Translations under genes and position numbers: made by a program | Source of the DNA: Aureibaculum flavum | Lineage (GTDB): Bacteria > Bacteroidota > Bacteroidia > Flavobacteriales > Flavobacteriaceae | Length of the DNA: 64,000 nt | Direction: 5' to 3' | Assembly: GCF_016406085.1 (NCBI RefSeq) | Contig: NZ_JAEHFJ010000001.1 | Location: forward strand, 186,001-250,000 | Shown: piece by piece, positions 32,753-41,585 of the stretch | Numbering within the stretch: the stretch's first letter is position 1 | Layout: each line of letters opens with the position of its first letter | Notes under the pieces: generated by a model | Told to the model about the DNA's origin: nothing | The model's database searches: none | What the model saw: only the letters and a program-made list of their open reading frames with translations

Positions 32753-34366
32753 ATGTTACGAAAAAAACACTTACTAATACTCGCAATTACTATGATAGTA
32801 TTTACGGGTTGTAATGACGATTTTCTGGAAAATGCTCCGACAAATGCAATTGCTGCAGCGGATGCGTTATCTAGTCCAGAAAATATGGATCTTTTATTAA
32901 ATGGGTTACATAGACAAATGTATGCTCAAAGCCCTTTACCAGGTACTGAATCTTCAAGATCAGGACAAAGTCACTTTATACCATCTTTTGATGCAATGGG
33001 TGGTGGTATGATTCACTCATCTCCTGGAAATGGTTGGATGAGATCTGATGCACAATGGTTAATCCATACAAATGCAAGTAGCACTACTGTTGATAATCAA
33101 TGGTATGAACGTTATCACTTTATTGGTACTGCCAATGCTATTATAAATAAAGTAGCAGAAGGAGGTTCTACAATAACCCCTGCCTTAAATAATATTCTTG
33201 GACAAGCACATGCTTATAGAGCTTGGGCTTATCACCAATTAATAATTACTTTCGCGAAGGGTTATATTATTGGCAACCCGTCATCTGACTTAGGAGTACC
33301 TTTAGTTTTAGATTCTGGAGCACCCTTTGATAGTGCCCCTCGTTCTAGTGTAGAAGCTGTTTACAGTCAAATTGAAAAAGATCTTGATCAGGCAATTACT
33401 TATTTCCAAGATGCATCATCTCCTGATAACAAATCTAACCTATCTATTAATATGGCTTATGGTGTTAAATCAAGAGTAGCTTTATCTAAAGGAGATTGGC
33501 AAACCGCTTCAGATGCAGCAGTTGCAGCTCGTGAAGGCTTCCCATTATTAGACGAAAGTGATTGGTTATCTGGATTCAACACTATTGATTTATCAGAAGT
33601 TATTTGGGGTGGACATGTAATTGATACTGAAACAAATTACTTTCAGTCTTATTTTTACTATATCTGTTCAACTTTTAACGGAAGTCAAAATAGAACAAAT
33701 CCTAAAATTATCAATAAAGAAGTTTATGATAATATTCCAGCTACAGATTACCGTAAAAAAGCATGGTTACCACTAGCTCCTAACACGAACTCTAGTGCAT
33801 CAAACGGACAAGGTGGTAGTTCAGATTCTGATCCAAATTATGATAACGATGATGATTTTTGGGATGCATGGTCTGATATTATTTCAACTTATGGTATGAC
33901 TACTGGACATAATACACATCCGTATATGTCAATGAAGTTTTTACAAAAAAACCCAGGTACAATTGATCCTGATGACGTAATTTATATGCGTTCATCTGAA
34001 ATGGTATTAAATGAGGCTGAAGCACAAGCGATGTTAAATAATATTTCTGATGCTCAAGATGCTCTTGCATTATTAGGTGAAGCAAGAGATAGTGCTTTTG
34101 ACAAAACCATTTATGATACGCAAGATAAATTAATGGAAGAAATCAAATTTCAAAGACAAGTTGAACTATGGGGTGAAGGATTTAGTTTTCATGACCATAT
34201 TCGTTGGGACGATGCTTTAGATCATACAACCTCAGGAGCTTCTGAAGTACTTTACGGTGCTGGTTTTATGCAAGACAAACCTTCTGTAAATGACGATTGG
34301 ATTTGGAAAATTCCTCAATCAGAAATTGATTCAAACGAATTTATTAGTGAAGCTGAACAAAACTAA
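32753..34366 (+). CDS. SusD/RagB-type surface lipoprotein
   Basis: A 537-residue lipoprotein (lipobox TGC at about residue 20, ITMIVFTGCNDDF) with a SusD-like fold: NAPTNAIAAADALSSPENMD at the mature start, AWAYHQLIITFAKGY, SVEAVYSQIEKDLDQAI TPR helices, and EMVLNEAEAQAML and FQRQVELWGEGFSFHDHIRW near the C-terminus. It binds substrate and acts as the lid of the SusC barrel encoded upstream. Cell location is the outer face of the outer membrane. A strong terminator follows at 34434-34470, so the unit ends with this gene. Confidence 0.94.
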   Translation: MLRKKHLLILAITMIVFTGCNDDFLENAPTNAIAAADALSSPENMDLLLNGLHRQMYAQSPLPGTESSRSGQSHFIPSFDAMGGGMIHSSPGNGWMRSDAQWLIHTNASSTTVDNQWYERYHFIGTANAIINKVAEGGSTITPALNNILGQAHAYRAWAYHQLIITFAKGYIIGNPSSDLGVPLVLDSGAPFDSAPRSSVEAVYSQIEKDLDQAITYFQDASSPDNKSNLSINMAYGVKSRVALSKGDWQTASDAAVAAREGFPLLDESDWLSGFNTIDLSEVIWGGHVIDTETNYFQSYFYYICSTFNGSQNRTNPKIINKEVYDNIPATDYRKKAWLPLAPNTNSSASNGQGGSSDSDPNYDNDDDFWDAWSDIISTYGMTTGHNTHPYMSMKFLQKNPGTIDPDDVIYMRSSEMVLNEAEAQAMLNNISDAQDALALLGEARDSAFDKTIYDTQDKLMEEIKFQRQVELWGEGFSFHDHIRWDDALDHTTSGASEVLYGAGFMQDKPSVNDDWIWKIPQSEIDSNEFISEAEQN

Positions 34367-34433
34367 TAAATTGTTAGAAATAAAAATAGAGTCATTTTAG
34401 CAAGTTTGTTTTCTATTATCAATTAAAATGACT

Positions 34434-34470
34434 AAAACCCTGAAGCCCACTCTTCAGGGTTTTGCTTTTT
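34434..34470 (+). terminator. Intrinsic terminator after the SusCD pair
   Basis: A perfect 12-bp stem (AAAACCCTGAAG, 34434-34445, with its complement 34452-34463) and a six-base loop are followed by TTTTGCTTTTT. Confidence 0.88.
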
Positions 34471-34496
34471 AATGAAATAATTAGTATCTTTTTGAA

Positions 34497-35590
<1,094 letters not shown>

Positions 35591-35663
35591 GGTTTTATAA
35601 TTTTTTATAAACGACCGATATTATTAAAAAGATCGTCATAGTTTTTTAATCGTGTCATTACAA

Positions 35664-35679
35664 TCCCGAAGCGTCGGGA
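35664..35679. repeat. Short palindrome TCCCGAAGCGTCGGGA (third copy in window)
   Basis: A 6-bp stem with a four-base loop in the 230-bp gap between lepB and the WbqC-like gene. Related copies are TCCCAAAGCATCGGGA at 19095-19110 and TCCCAATGCTTTGGGA at 26885-26900, giving the common form TCCCRAnGCnTYGGGA. All three lie in gene-free DNA. The rest of the gap is AT-rich without other signals. Confidence 0.6.
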
Positions 35680-35820
35680 GAGTAATCTTTTAAATTAAAC
35701 TCTAATTCATAAGATTCTTCACTACCCTATACTTCATTCTGAATGACAAAAACAAGAATATCACTCCGAATGCCGCCACTTAATTATAGTACCAACTAAA
35801 AACTGTGAACTGGAAACCGC

Positions 35821-37389
35821 CTACTTGTTATCTTTCCTTTTCTTTCTTACAAAATCAAAAACGAACCATAAGACTAATAGACCAATAAACCATTTAAAAT
35901 AAGAAACTGGTTTTCCATCACCGCCAACCGTTGTAAAAAAACGTTCCCAACGTGGGCTCATACCTTCCCAGCTCATCCAAATAAGCACAGGTTTACCAAC
36001 CACATGGTCAAAAGGTACATACCCCCATCTACGAGCATCTAAAGAGTTTTGTCTGTTATCACCCATCATCCAATAATAGTCTTGTCTAAAGGTGTAACTG
36101 TCTGCATCTTTACCATTAATAAGAATTTCATCGCCATTTACAATCAAATCGTTATGCTCATATTCACTAATCAACCTCTTATAAAAAGGCAGACTCTCTT
36201 TGGTCAATTTAACCGTTTCCCCTTTTTTAGGTATATAAATAGGTCCAAAATTATCCGTATTCCAACCTAACGAAGGTACTTGAGGAAATACACCTCCATC
36301 TCTTCCTTTCGGCTGCATTGTTTTCGTTATGCTCTTTACTATCGGGTTTTTTGCCAATAATGCAGCTTCATCATCTGTTAAGGTTAAATAATAATTTCCA
36401 TCCTGCATCCTACCTCCTTCTCTAACATTATATCTATTTGCTAATGCTGCTGGGCTAATAGCTTCTCCTCCAGTATTTACGTTAAAGTTATACTGAATTT
36501 TGGCTCTATCGTTATAGGTTGTACGTTTTCCATTGATATAAATATAACCATCACGAATCTCTAAAGAATCTCCAGCAATAGCAACACATCGCTTAACAAG
36601 ATTCGTTTTTTTGTCAATAGGTTTGTAGTAATTTCTGTCTGGATAAAAGTCATTCATATCCAACAAGGTATCTGCTGGCTGATTAAATACGACAATATCA
36701 TTTCGTTTTATTTTTTGAAACCCTGGCAATCGCATATAAGGCAATTGTAATTTATTTTTCCACGAAGTATCTTTCTTATCAATACGATCATCAAATAAAT
36801 ATGATTTACTTTTAGTTTTAGGGATTGTATCATGTACCATAGGTAAAGCTACCGTAGTCATTGGCACTCTTGCTCCGTAATGAAATTTACTAACAAAAAG
36901 AAAGTCACCAATTAAAAGTGTTTTTTCCAATGATGAGGAAGGAATTGTATAGGGTTGCATTACATAGGTATGTACTAACGTAGCTGCTATGATGGCAAAA
37001 ACAATAGAGCTTATCCATTCACCTGCCACAGTTCTTGGTTTTAAACTTCTGTCATCAATATATTCGACATCTACCACGTAATTCACGTAGAAAATATAAA
37101 GCCCCAATGTTAAAATAACTAAAACCGTATCTAATCTTGAATTTTTACCAAAACTTCTAATGGTCTCTACCCATATTACAGGAAACATTAATAAATTAAC
37201 AATAGGAATAAATAACAAAATTATCCACCACCATGGGCGATTGATAATTTTCATTAAAATTACAGCATTGTAAACGGGTATTGCCGCTTCCCAAGCCTGT
37301 CTCCCTGCTTTAATATATAATTTCCAAGTTCCTAAAAAATGGATTACTTGTAAAATTAGAAAAAATATAAACCATTGTGTAAATGTCAT
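35821..37389 (-). CDS. lepB: Signal peptidase I (large Bacteroidota form)
   Basis: A 522-residue inner-membrane protease. The N-terminal 110 residues form three or four membrane spans (DUF5684-like). The peptidase part carries catalytic Ser153 (PYTIPSSSLEKTLLIGDFLF), general base Lys266 (NLVKRCVAIAGDSLEI) and the late box MMGDNRQNSLDARRWGYVP, followed by a C-terminal span (WFIGLLVLWFVF). It removes signal peptides of exported proteins, of which several are encoded in the window. The protein is about 200 residues longer than E. coli LepB, with the extra N-terminal domain and an insert between Ser and Lys boxes. dapB lies 34 nt upstream in the same direction. Confidence 0.93.
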   Translation of the reverse strand: MTFTQWFIFFLILQVIHFLGTWKLYIKAGRQAWEAAIPVYNAVILMKIINRPWWWIILLFIPIVNLLMFPVIWVETIRSFGKNSRLDTVLVILTLGLYIFYVNYVVDVEYIDDRSLKPRTVAGEWISSIVFAIIAATLVHTYVMQPYTIPSSSLEKTLLIGDFLFVSKFHYGARVPMTTVALPMVHDTIPKTKSKSYLFDDRIDKKDTSWKNKLQLPYMRLPGFQKIKRNDIVVFNQPADTLLDMNDFYPDRNYYKPIDKKTNLVKRCVAIAGDSLEIRDGYIYINGKRTTYNDRAKIQYNFNVNTGGEAISPAALANRYNVREGGRMQDGNYYLTLTDDEAALLAKNPIVKSITKTMQPKGRDGGVFPQVPSLGWNTDNFGPIYIPKKGETVKLTKESLPFYKRLISEYEHNDLIVNGDEILINGKDADSYTFRQDYYWMMGDNRQNSLDARRWGYVPFDHVVGKPVLIWMSWEGMSPRWERFFTTVGGDGKPVSYFKWFIGLLVLWFVFDFVRKKRKDNK

Positions 37390-37423
37390 ATTTGCTACTT
37401 TTTATTTTGAACTATTATTTTTC

Positions 37424-38125
37424 TTAAATTCCTAAAACATCTTTCATGGTAAAAACACCTTTTTTGTCTTTTAACCATTCTGCAGCTATCACTGCACCCA
37501 AAGCAAAACCGTCTCTATTTTTGGCGGTATGTGTAATTTCAATTTCATCAACTTCAGAGGTGTACGAAGTTACATGAGTACCGGGTACATTTTCTATTCG
37601 TTTAGAAATTATTGGTATCGTTTTTTCGTCCTCTGTTACATCCAAACTCCATTTTTCTTTACTGGTTTGCTCTATTATTCCTTCTGCAAGAGTAATTGCC
37701 GTTCCGCTTGGAGCGTCTAATTTTTGTGTATGATGGGTTTCTTCTAAACTTACTTCATAAGCATCAAACTTACTCATAAGCTTCGCTAGTTGCTTGTTCA
37801 ATTCAAAAAACAAATTAACACCTAAGCTATAATTTGAGGCATAAATAAAAGCTCCATTATTTGTTTTACAATTTGCTACAGCTTCATCATATTTATCCAA
37901 CCAACCCGTTGTACCTGAAACAATTGGAATGCTATTTTTAAAGCATAAATTTATATTGTTAAATGCCTCTTTTGGAATACTAAAATCAATGGCTACATCA
38001 GCAGAGCTTAAATCATAATCTGTAGTGTCAAAATCTATTTTAGCAACAATTGTGTGCCCCCTTTCTAAGGCTATTCTTTCGATAGTTTTACCCATCTTAC
38101 CATATCCGAATAATGCGATGTTCAT
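37424..38125 (-). CDS. dapB: 4-hydroxy-tetrahydrodipicolinate reductase
   Basis: A 233-residue NAD(P)H enzyme of the lysine and meso-diaminopimelate pathway. The dinucleotide-binding motif ALFGYGKMGKTIE is at residues 4-16. Substrate motifs are SGTTGWLDKY, ASNYSLGVNLFFEL and the catalytic ETHHTQKLDAPSGTAITLAE, with HH and the DAPSGTA loop. C-terminal HTAKNRDGFALGAVIAAEWL fits. It is slightly shorter than the E. coli enzyme (273 aa), as is usual in this phylum. It lies in a run parA-parB-DUF5683-dapB-lepB with spacings below 35 nt, so it is likely co-transcribed. Confidence 0.94.
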   Translation of the reverse strand: MNIALFGYGKMGKTIERIALERGHTIVAKIDFDTTDYDLSSADVAIDFSIPKEAFNNINLCFKNSIPIVSGTTGWLDKYDEAVANCKTNNGAFIYASNYSLGVNLFFELNKQLAKLMSKFDAYEVSLEETHHTQKLDAPSGTAITLAEGIIEQTSKEKWSLDVTEDEKTIPIISKRIENVPGTHVTSYTSEVDEIEITHTAKNRDGFALGAVIAAEWLKDKKGVFTMKDVLGI

Positions 38126-38134
38126 GTTGCTAAA

Positions 38135-38713
38135 TTAAAAATTAAAACTGATTGTAGCTCCAAATCCCGTTTGATTTGTTGTTGGCATAGTAAAAATTGT
38201 AGGGTTAAACGAAATATTAGTATTTAATGCATTGTCAGGTAAGTGTGCATCTACATTCGCTTCAATAATATTTAGGATATACAAACCTATTGTAATAAAA
38301 AGCGATAAATCTCTATTTTTCTTATAAAAAGTTTGAGCCGTTTGTAAACTTGTTTGCGTTAATTCAACGTTATCTCCTGTACCATCAAACTCGTGCTCTC
38401 TACCTGCAAGTTTAGCTTTAAAAGCTTCCCTATATCTATTGTACTTATTATTATTATCTACATAAAAATAAACGCCAGTACCAACTGCTCCCCAAACTAT
38501 GGGAGCTTTCCAATACTTCTTATTATAAATTTGACCTAAGCCAGGCAAAACAGCAGAATAGAAAGCTGCTTTTGATGGAGCCAAAATATTAATTTCATCG
38601 GCTATAAAAGTGGTATCTATTTTGGTAACTTTTAAATCTGAAGGAACTTCTTGTGCATAAATAGTTGCAAAAGAGCATAAAAAAATAATACTATAGACCC
38701 ACCATTTAAACAT
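38135..38713 (-). CDS. DUF5683 membrane protein
   Basis: A 192-residue protein with an N-terminal signal or membrane segment (MFKWWVYSIIFLCSFATIYAQ). The DUF5683 core is SKAAFYSAVLPGLGQIYNKKYWKAPIVWGAVGTGVYFYVDN, then a second hydrophobic part (LSLFITIGLYILNIIEANVDAHL) and a beta-strand C-terminus (QTGFGATISFNF). The family is restricted largely to Bacteroidota and has no known activity. It is conserved between parB and dapB, separated from parB by one base and from dapB by 9 nt. A role in envelope growth near the cell-division genes is only a guess. Confidence 0.85.
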   Translation of the reverse strand: MFKWWVYSIIFLCSFATIYAQEVPSDLKVTKIDTTFIADEINILAPSKAAFYSAVLPGLGQIYNKKYWKAPIVWGAVGTGVYFYVDNNNKYNRYREAFKAKLAGREHEFDGTGDNVELTQTSLQTAQTFYKKNRDLSLFITIGLYILNIIEANVDAHLPDNALNTNISFNPTIFTMPTTNQTGFGATISFNF

Positions 38714-39613
38714 CTATTTTAATAATTTTTTAATGCGATTAAAGTCTTCTTGAGAACTAAAAGGAATTTCAATTTTGCCTTTATTTTCACCAGAAAGCTT
38801 AATTTTCACTTTATTACCTACAAAATCACTAATCTCTCTTGTACTTTGCTTTATGTATTCTGGAACCGTTTTACTAGGGGTTACATTAACTTTTTCAACG
38901 GAACCTCCATTACGAACACTCTTTACTAATTGTTCTGTTTGCCGTACAGATAGATTGTTTTTGATAATTTTTTCATAAATATCTAACTGTTTCGCAAAAT
39001 TATCAACACTAATTAAAGCTCTACCATGTCCCATTGATAAAAACCCATCTCGCATTCCTGTTTGGATGATTGGATCTAACTTTAACAATCTCAAATAGTT
39101 AGTAACTGTTGATCTGTCTTTACCCACGCGTTTACTCAGCTCTTCTTGAGTTAAATTAATCTCTTCGATTAAACGCTGGTACGATAAGGCAACCTCGATA
39201 GGATCAAGATCTTTTCGCTGAATGTTTTCAACCAATGCCATTTCTAGCATCTCTTGATCATTAGCCAATCTTATATATGCAGGAATGGTTTTTGAACCAA
39301 TAAGCTTTGACGCTCTAAAACGTCGTTCACCAGAAACCAATTGGAATCTGTTGCCATCTAATTTACGAACTGTTATTGGCTGTATTACACCAAGTTCTTT
39401 AATTGAATTTCCTAATTCCCTTAAATCATCTTCATTAAAATAGGTTCTCGGTTGAAAAGGGTTTACTTCAATAGAAACCAAATCAATTTCAACAATACTT
39501 CCTACTAATTTATCAGCATTTTTATCTCCTACAGAGCGAATATCTTCAATAGGATCTTTTAACAATGCAGATAAACCTCTTCCTAATGCTTGCTTTTTTA
39601 CAGCTTTAGCCAT
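38714..39613 (-). CDS. parB: Chromosome-partitioning protein ParB (Spo0J)
   Basis: A 299-residue ParB. The N-terminus AKAVKKQALGRGLSALL is the ParA-binding segment. The CTPase/ParB core has NPFQPRTYF, LGVIQPITVRKL, VSGERRFRASKLI and ALVENIQRKDLDPIEVA. A helix-turn-helix (LTQEELSKRVGKDRSTVTNYLRLLKLD) recognises parS, and a C-terminal dimer domain ends the protein. It loads at parS near the origin and slides as a CTP clamp. I saw no parS-like TGTTTCACGTGAAACA in the window. The start overlaps the parA stop by 8 nt (39606-39613), so translation is coupled. Confidence 0.95.
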   Translation of the reverse strand: MAKAVKKQALGRGLSALLKDPIEDIRSVGDKNADKLVGSIVEIDLVSIEVNPFQPRTYFNEDDLRELGNSIKELGVIQPITVRKLDGNRFQLVSGERRFRASKLIGSKTIPAYIRLANDQEMLEMALVENIQRKDLDPIEVALSYQRLIEEINLTQEELSKRVGKDRSTVTNYLRLLKLDPIIQTGMRDGFLSMGHGRALISVDNFAKQLDIYEKIIKNNLSVRQTEQLVKSVRNGGSVEKVNVTPSKTVPEYIKQSTREISDFVGNKVKIKLSGENKGKIEIPFSSQEDFNRIKKLLK

Positions 39614-40376
39614 TCTTGTTCTTTTTTAAAATTTCATGTGCTAAGTTAATATAATTTACCGCACCTTTACTCGTAGCATCATATGCTATTATGCTTTCAC
39701 CATAACTTGGAGCTTCGCCTAAGCGTATATTTCGTTGAATTATAGTTTTAAAAACCATATTTTGAAAATGCTTTTTCACTTCAGCCACCACTTGATTAGA
39801 TAATCGTAAACGAGAATCGTACATCGTTAGCAATAACCCTTCAATATCTAAATCTGGATTGTGAACTTTCTGAACACTTTTTATAGTATTTAATAATTTC
39901 CCTAACCCCTCAAGAGCATAATATTCACATTGAATTGGAATAATCACAGAGTCTGCTGCCGTTAAGGCATTTAGGGTTATTAAACCCAAAGAAGGAGCAC
40001 AATCTATTAAAATATAATCATAATCACCCTTTACTTCTTGTATTGCTTGTCTCAGCATATACTCGCGTTGCTCTTTATCAACCAATTCTAATTCAATAGC
40101 CACCAAATCTATATGAGATGGAATAATATCTACATTCGGTGAATTGGTAGGCACAATAGCATCTTTAATATTAATAGAATGCTCTAACAATTGATACGTA
40201 CCATTACTTACCTCGTCAACATCTATACCTAAACCTGAAGTTGCATTAGCTTGCGGATCAGCGTCTATTAACAAAACTTTGTTTTCTAAAACGCCTAAAG
40301 CAGCAGCTAGATTAACTGTTGTGGTTGTTTTACCAACACCACCTTTTTGATTTGCAACGGCTATAATTTTCCCCAT
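39606..40376 (-). CDS. parA: Chromosome-partitioning ATPase ParA (Soj)
   Basis: A 256-residue deviant-Walker ATPase: MGKIIAVANQKGGVGKTTTT with Lys11 and Lys16, LLIDADPQANATSGLG, YDYILIDCAPSLGLITLNAL and IIPIQCEYYALEGLGKLLNTI. It binds DNA non-specifically and moves ParB-parS complexes. It is the first gene of the run parA-parB-DUF5683-dapB-lepB. A terminator of the upstream unit lies at 40450-40492, so transcription of the run should start between 40377 and 40450, though I see no perfect promoter match there. Confidence 0.95.
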   Translation of the reverse strand: MGKIIAVANQKGGVGKTTTTVNLAAALGVLENKVLLIDADPQANATSGLGIDVDEVSNGTYQLLEHSINIKDAIVPTNSPNVDIIPSHIDLVAIELELVDKEQREYMLRQAIQEVKGDYDYILIDCAPSLGLITLNALTAADSVIIPIQCEYYALEGLGKLLNTIKSVQKVHNPDLDIEGLLLTMYDSRLRLSNQVVAEVKKHFQNMVFKTIIQRNIRLGEAPSYGESIIAYDATSKGAVNYINLAHEILKKNKNG

Positions 40377-40449
40377 TAAACTCGTTAAATTTTAGGCCAT
40401 AAAAATACAACTATTTATGACTTATTGAAATGAAGTTGTAAACAAAACA

Positions 40450-40492
40450 TAAAAAAAACTGCCTTAATATTGTTTCCAATCTCTAAGGCAGT
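40450..40492 (-). terminator. Terminator after the YiiX-like gene
   Basis: A 9-bp stem (ACTGCCTTA at 40458-40466 with TAAGGCAGT at 40484-40492) has a 17-base loop. On the minus strand it is followed by eight T. It ends the transcript of the two lipoprotein genes before parA. Confidence 0.75.
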
Positions 40493-40540
40493 CCTTTGTG
40501 CTGTTAATAAGTTTAATATCGTTTTAGCGTAATTATTTTC

Positions 40541-41140
40541 TTAATTCAATTTACGCAGTTTTAAGTATATATCATCTAAGCCGTACAATTTCCTATTCGC
40601 AAGTAATAAAGTTGGTGTTATTAATTCATTATTTTCAAGTGAATTTATGGCCTTTGCCACTAGTTCTGAACAATACATTTCACTATCATCATCACTATTA
40701 AAATCTAAGTCAAACGGTGTCCTTTTTTTATAATGATATTTGACAAATTCGGCAATCTTAACAGTATCAAGTTGTTCTAATCTATAAAAATCAAAAATCG
40801 CTATTTCTTTTAAAAATGACTCTAAAACTTCTTTTTTAACCCTCCCAACCCCTGTCAACTCACTTGCTTCTGCATGATAAACATAAGTAATACCATCTTC
40901 AATACTAATAACTCCAACATGAGAGTATTTTTTCTCCTTGGATGCGTAACTTCTAAAAATATCAGAAAAATAGCCATTACCTAACCGCAATACGATATCT
41001 CCCGATTTTAATTCATTTTTTAGTATAACGTTTGGATGTTCTTCTTTATTTTTATTATCTACTATACAACTACAAAATAGAAAAGGTAGAATTAAAAAAA
41101 ACCTACTTTTTAGTATCCATATGAACCAACCATTTACCAT
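40541..41140 (-). CDS. YiiX/NlpC-P60-like cysteine hydrolase lipoprotein
   Basis: A 199-residue protein with a hydrophobic N-terminus ending in a lipobox-like PFLFCSC (about residue 25). The permuted NlpC/P60 fold of the YiiX family shows LKSGDIVLRLGNGYFSDIF, His74 in KYSHVGVISI, YVYHAEASE, and Cys157 in EMYCSELVAKAI. Such enzymes hydrolyse amide or ester bonds, for example in peptidoglycan or lipid. The substrate is not known. The ATG at 41140 lies 38 nt inside the end of the upstream lipoprotein gene. No later ATG is compatible with the signal segment, so the overlap seems genuine. Confidence 0.8.
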   Translation of the reverse strand: MVNGWFIWILKSRFFLILPFLFCSCIVDNKNKEEHPNVILKNELKSGDIVLRLGNGYFSDIFRSYASKEKKYSHVGVISIEDGITYVYHAEASELTGVGRVKKEVLESFLKEIAIFDFYRLEQLDTVKIAEFVKYHYKKRTPFDLDFNSDDDSEMYCSELVAKAINSLENNELITPTLLLANRKLYGLDDIYLKLRKLN

Positions 41141-41459
41141 CTAATTCAACCAATTCAATTGTTTCTTCTTTTTCTATTTTCCCCTCTCCTACATGAGCAA
41201 TAAAGGTAACCCATGCCTTTTTACCGACAATAGAATCTTTAATAATTTCAACTTCTAAATCAGGTTCTATTGAAGTATTACTTCCGAGTGACATTGCAAA
41301 ATCTAACATTTTCCCGGTAGGTTCTGTTGCATATTTTTTAGCTTCTTCCAACTTTCCGTGAGCCATATTTTCTAAAAAATTCTTTGTTGCATTACCTGGG
41401 CCTGATGACGAACAGGCGATTAATAAAAATAAGAAGGAAATGGAAATAATCTTTTTCAT
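41103..41459 (-). CDS. DUF4878-type lipoprotein
   Basis: A 118-residue lipoprotein (MKKIISISFLFLLIACSSSG, lipobox IAC). The mature part is a cystatin/NTF2-like DUF4878 domain: GNATKNFLENMAHGKLEEAKKYATEPT, then AWVTFIAHVGEGKIEKEETIEL, VELDGKWLVHMDTKK. Function is unknown; the fold often binds small ligands or partners in the periplasm. It is the first gene of a two-gene unit with the YiiX-like hydrolase (38-nt overlap). Its start region CTATGAAAAAGA is exactly complementary over 12 nt to the linker of both small RNAs at 61.1-61.4 kb, so it is a possible target. That is inference. Confidence 0.8.
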   Translation of the reverse strand: MKKIISISFLFLLIACSSSGPGNATKNFLENMAHGKLEEAKKYATEPTGKMLDFAMSLGSNTSIEPDLEVEIIKDSIVGKKAWVTFIAHVGEGKIEKEETIELVELDGKWLVHMDTKK

Positions 41460-41528
41460 AGTTTTGTTTTTTAAGCTGTTGTAAATGATATTATTATTAT
41501 TATTAATTTTTATAGGATTTTATTAATA

Positions 41529-41562
41529 AAAAAACCTTTAGGAAAATTAATCCCTAAAGGTT
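41529..41562 (-). terminator. Terminator after the M16 peptidase gene
   Basis: The stem AACCTTTAGG (41533-41542) pairs with CCCTAAAGGTT (41552-41562) around a nine-base loop. It is followed on the minus strand by a T run (41529-41534). It lies 24 bp after the peptidase stop codon. Confidence 0.78.
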
Positions 41563-41585
41563 AATTTATAAAATCTTACCTAAAT

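Noticed and set aside
38714-40540. parS site near parAB
   Set aside because: I looked for TGTTTCACGTGAAACA-like palindromes here and in nearby gaps and saw none.
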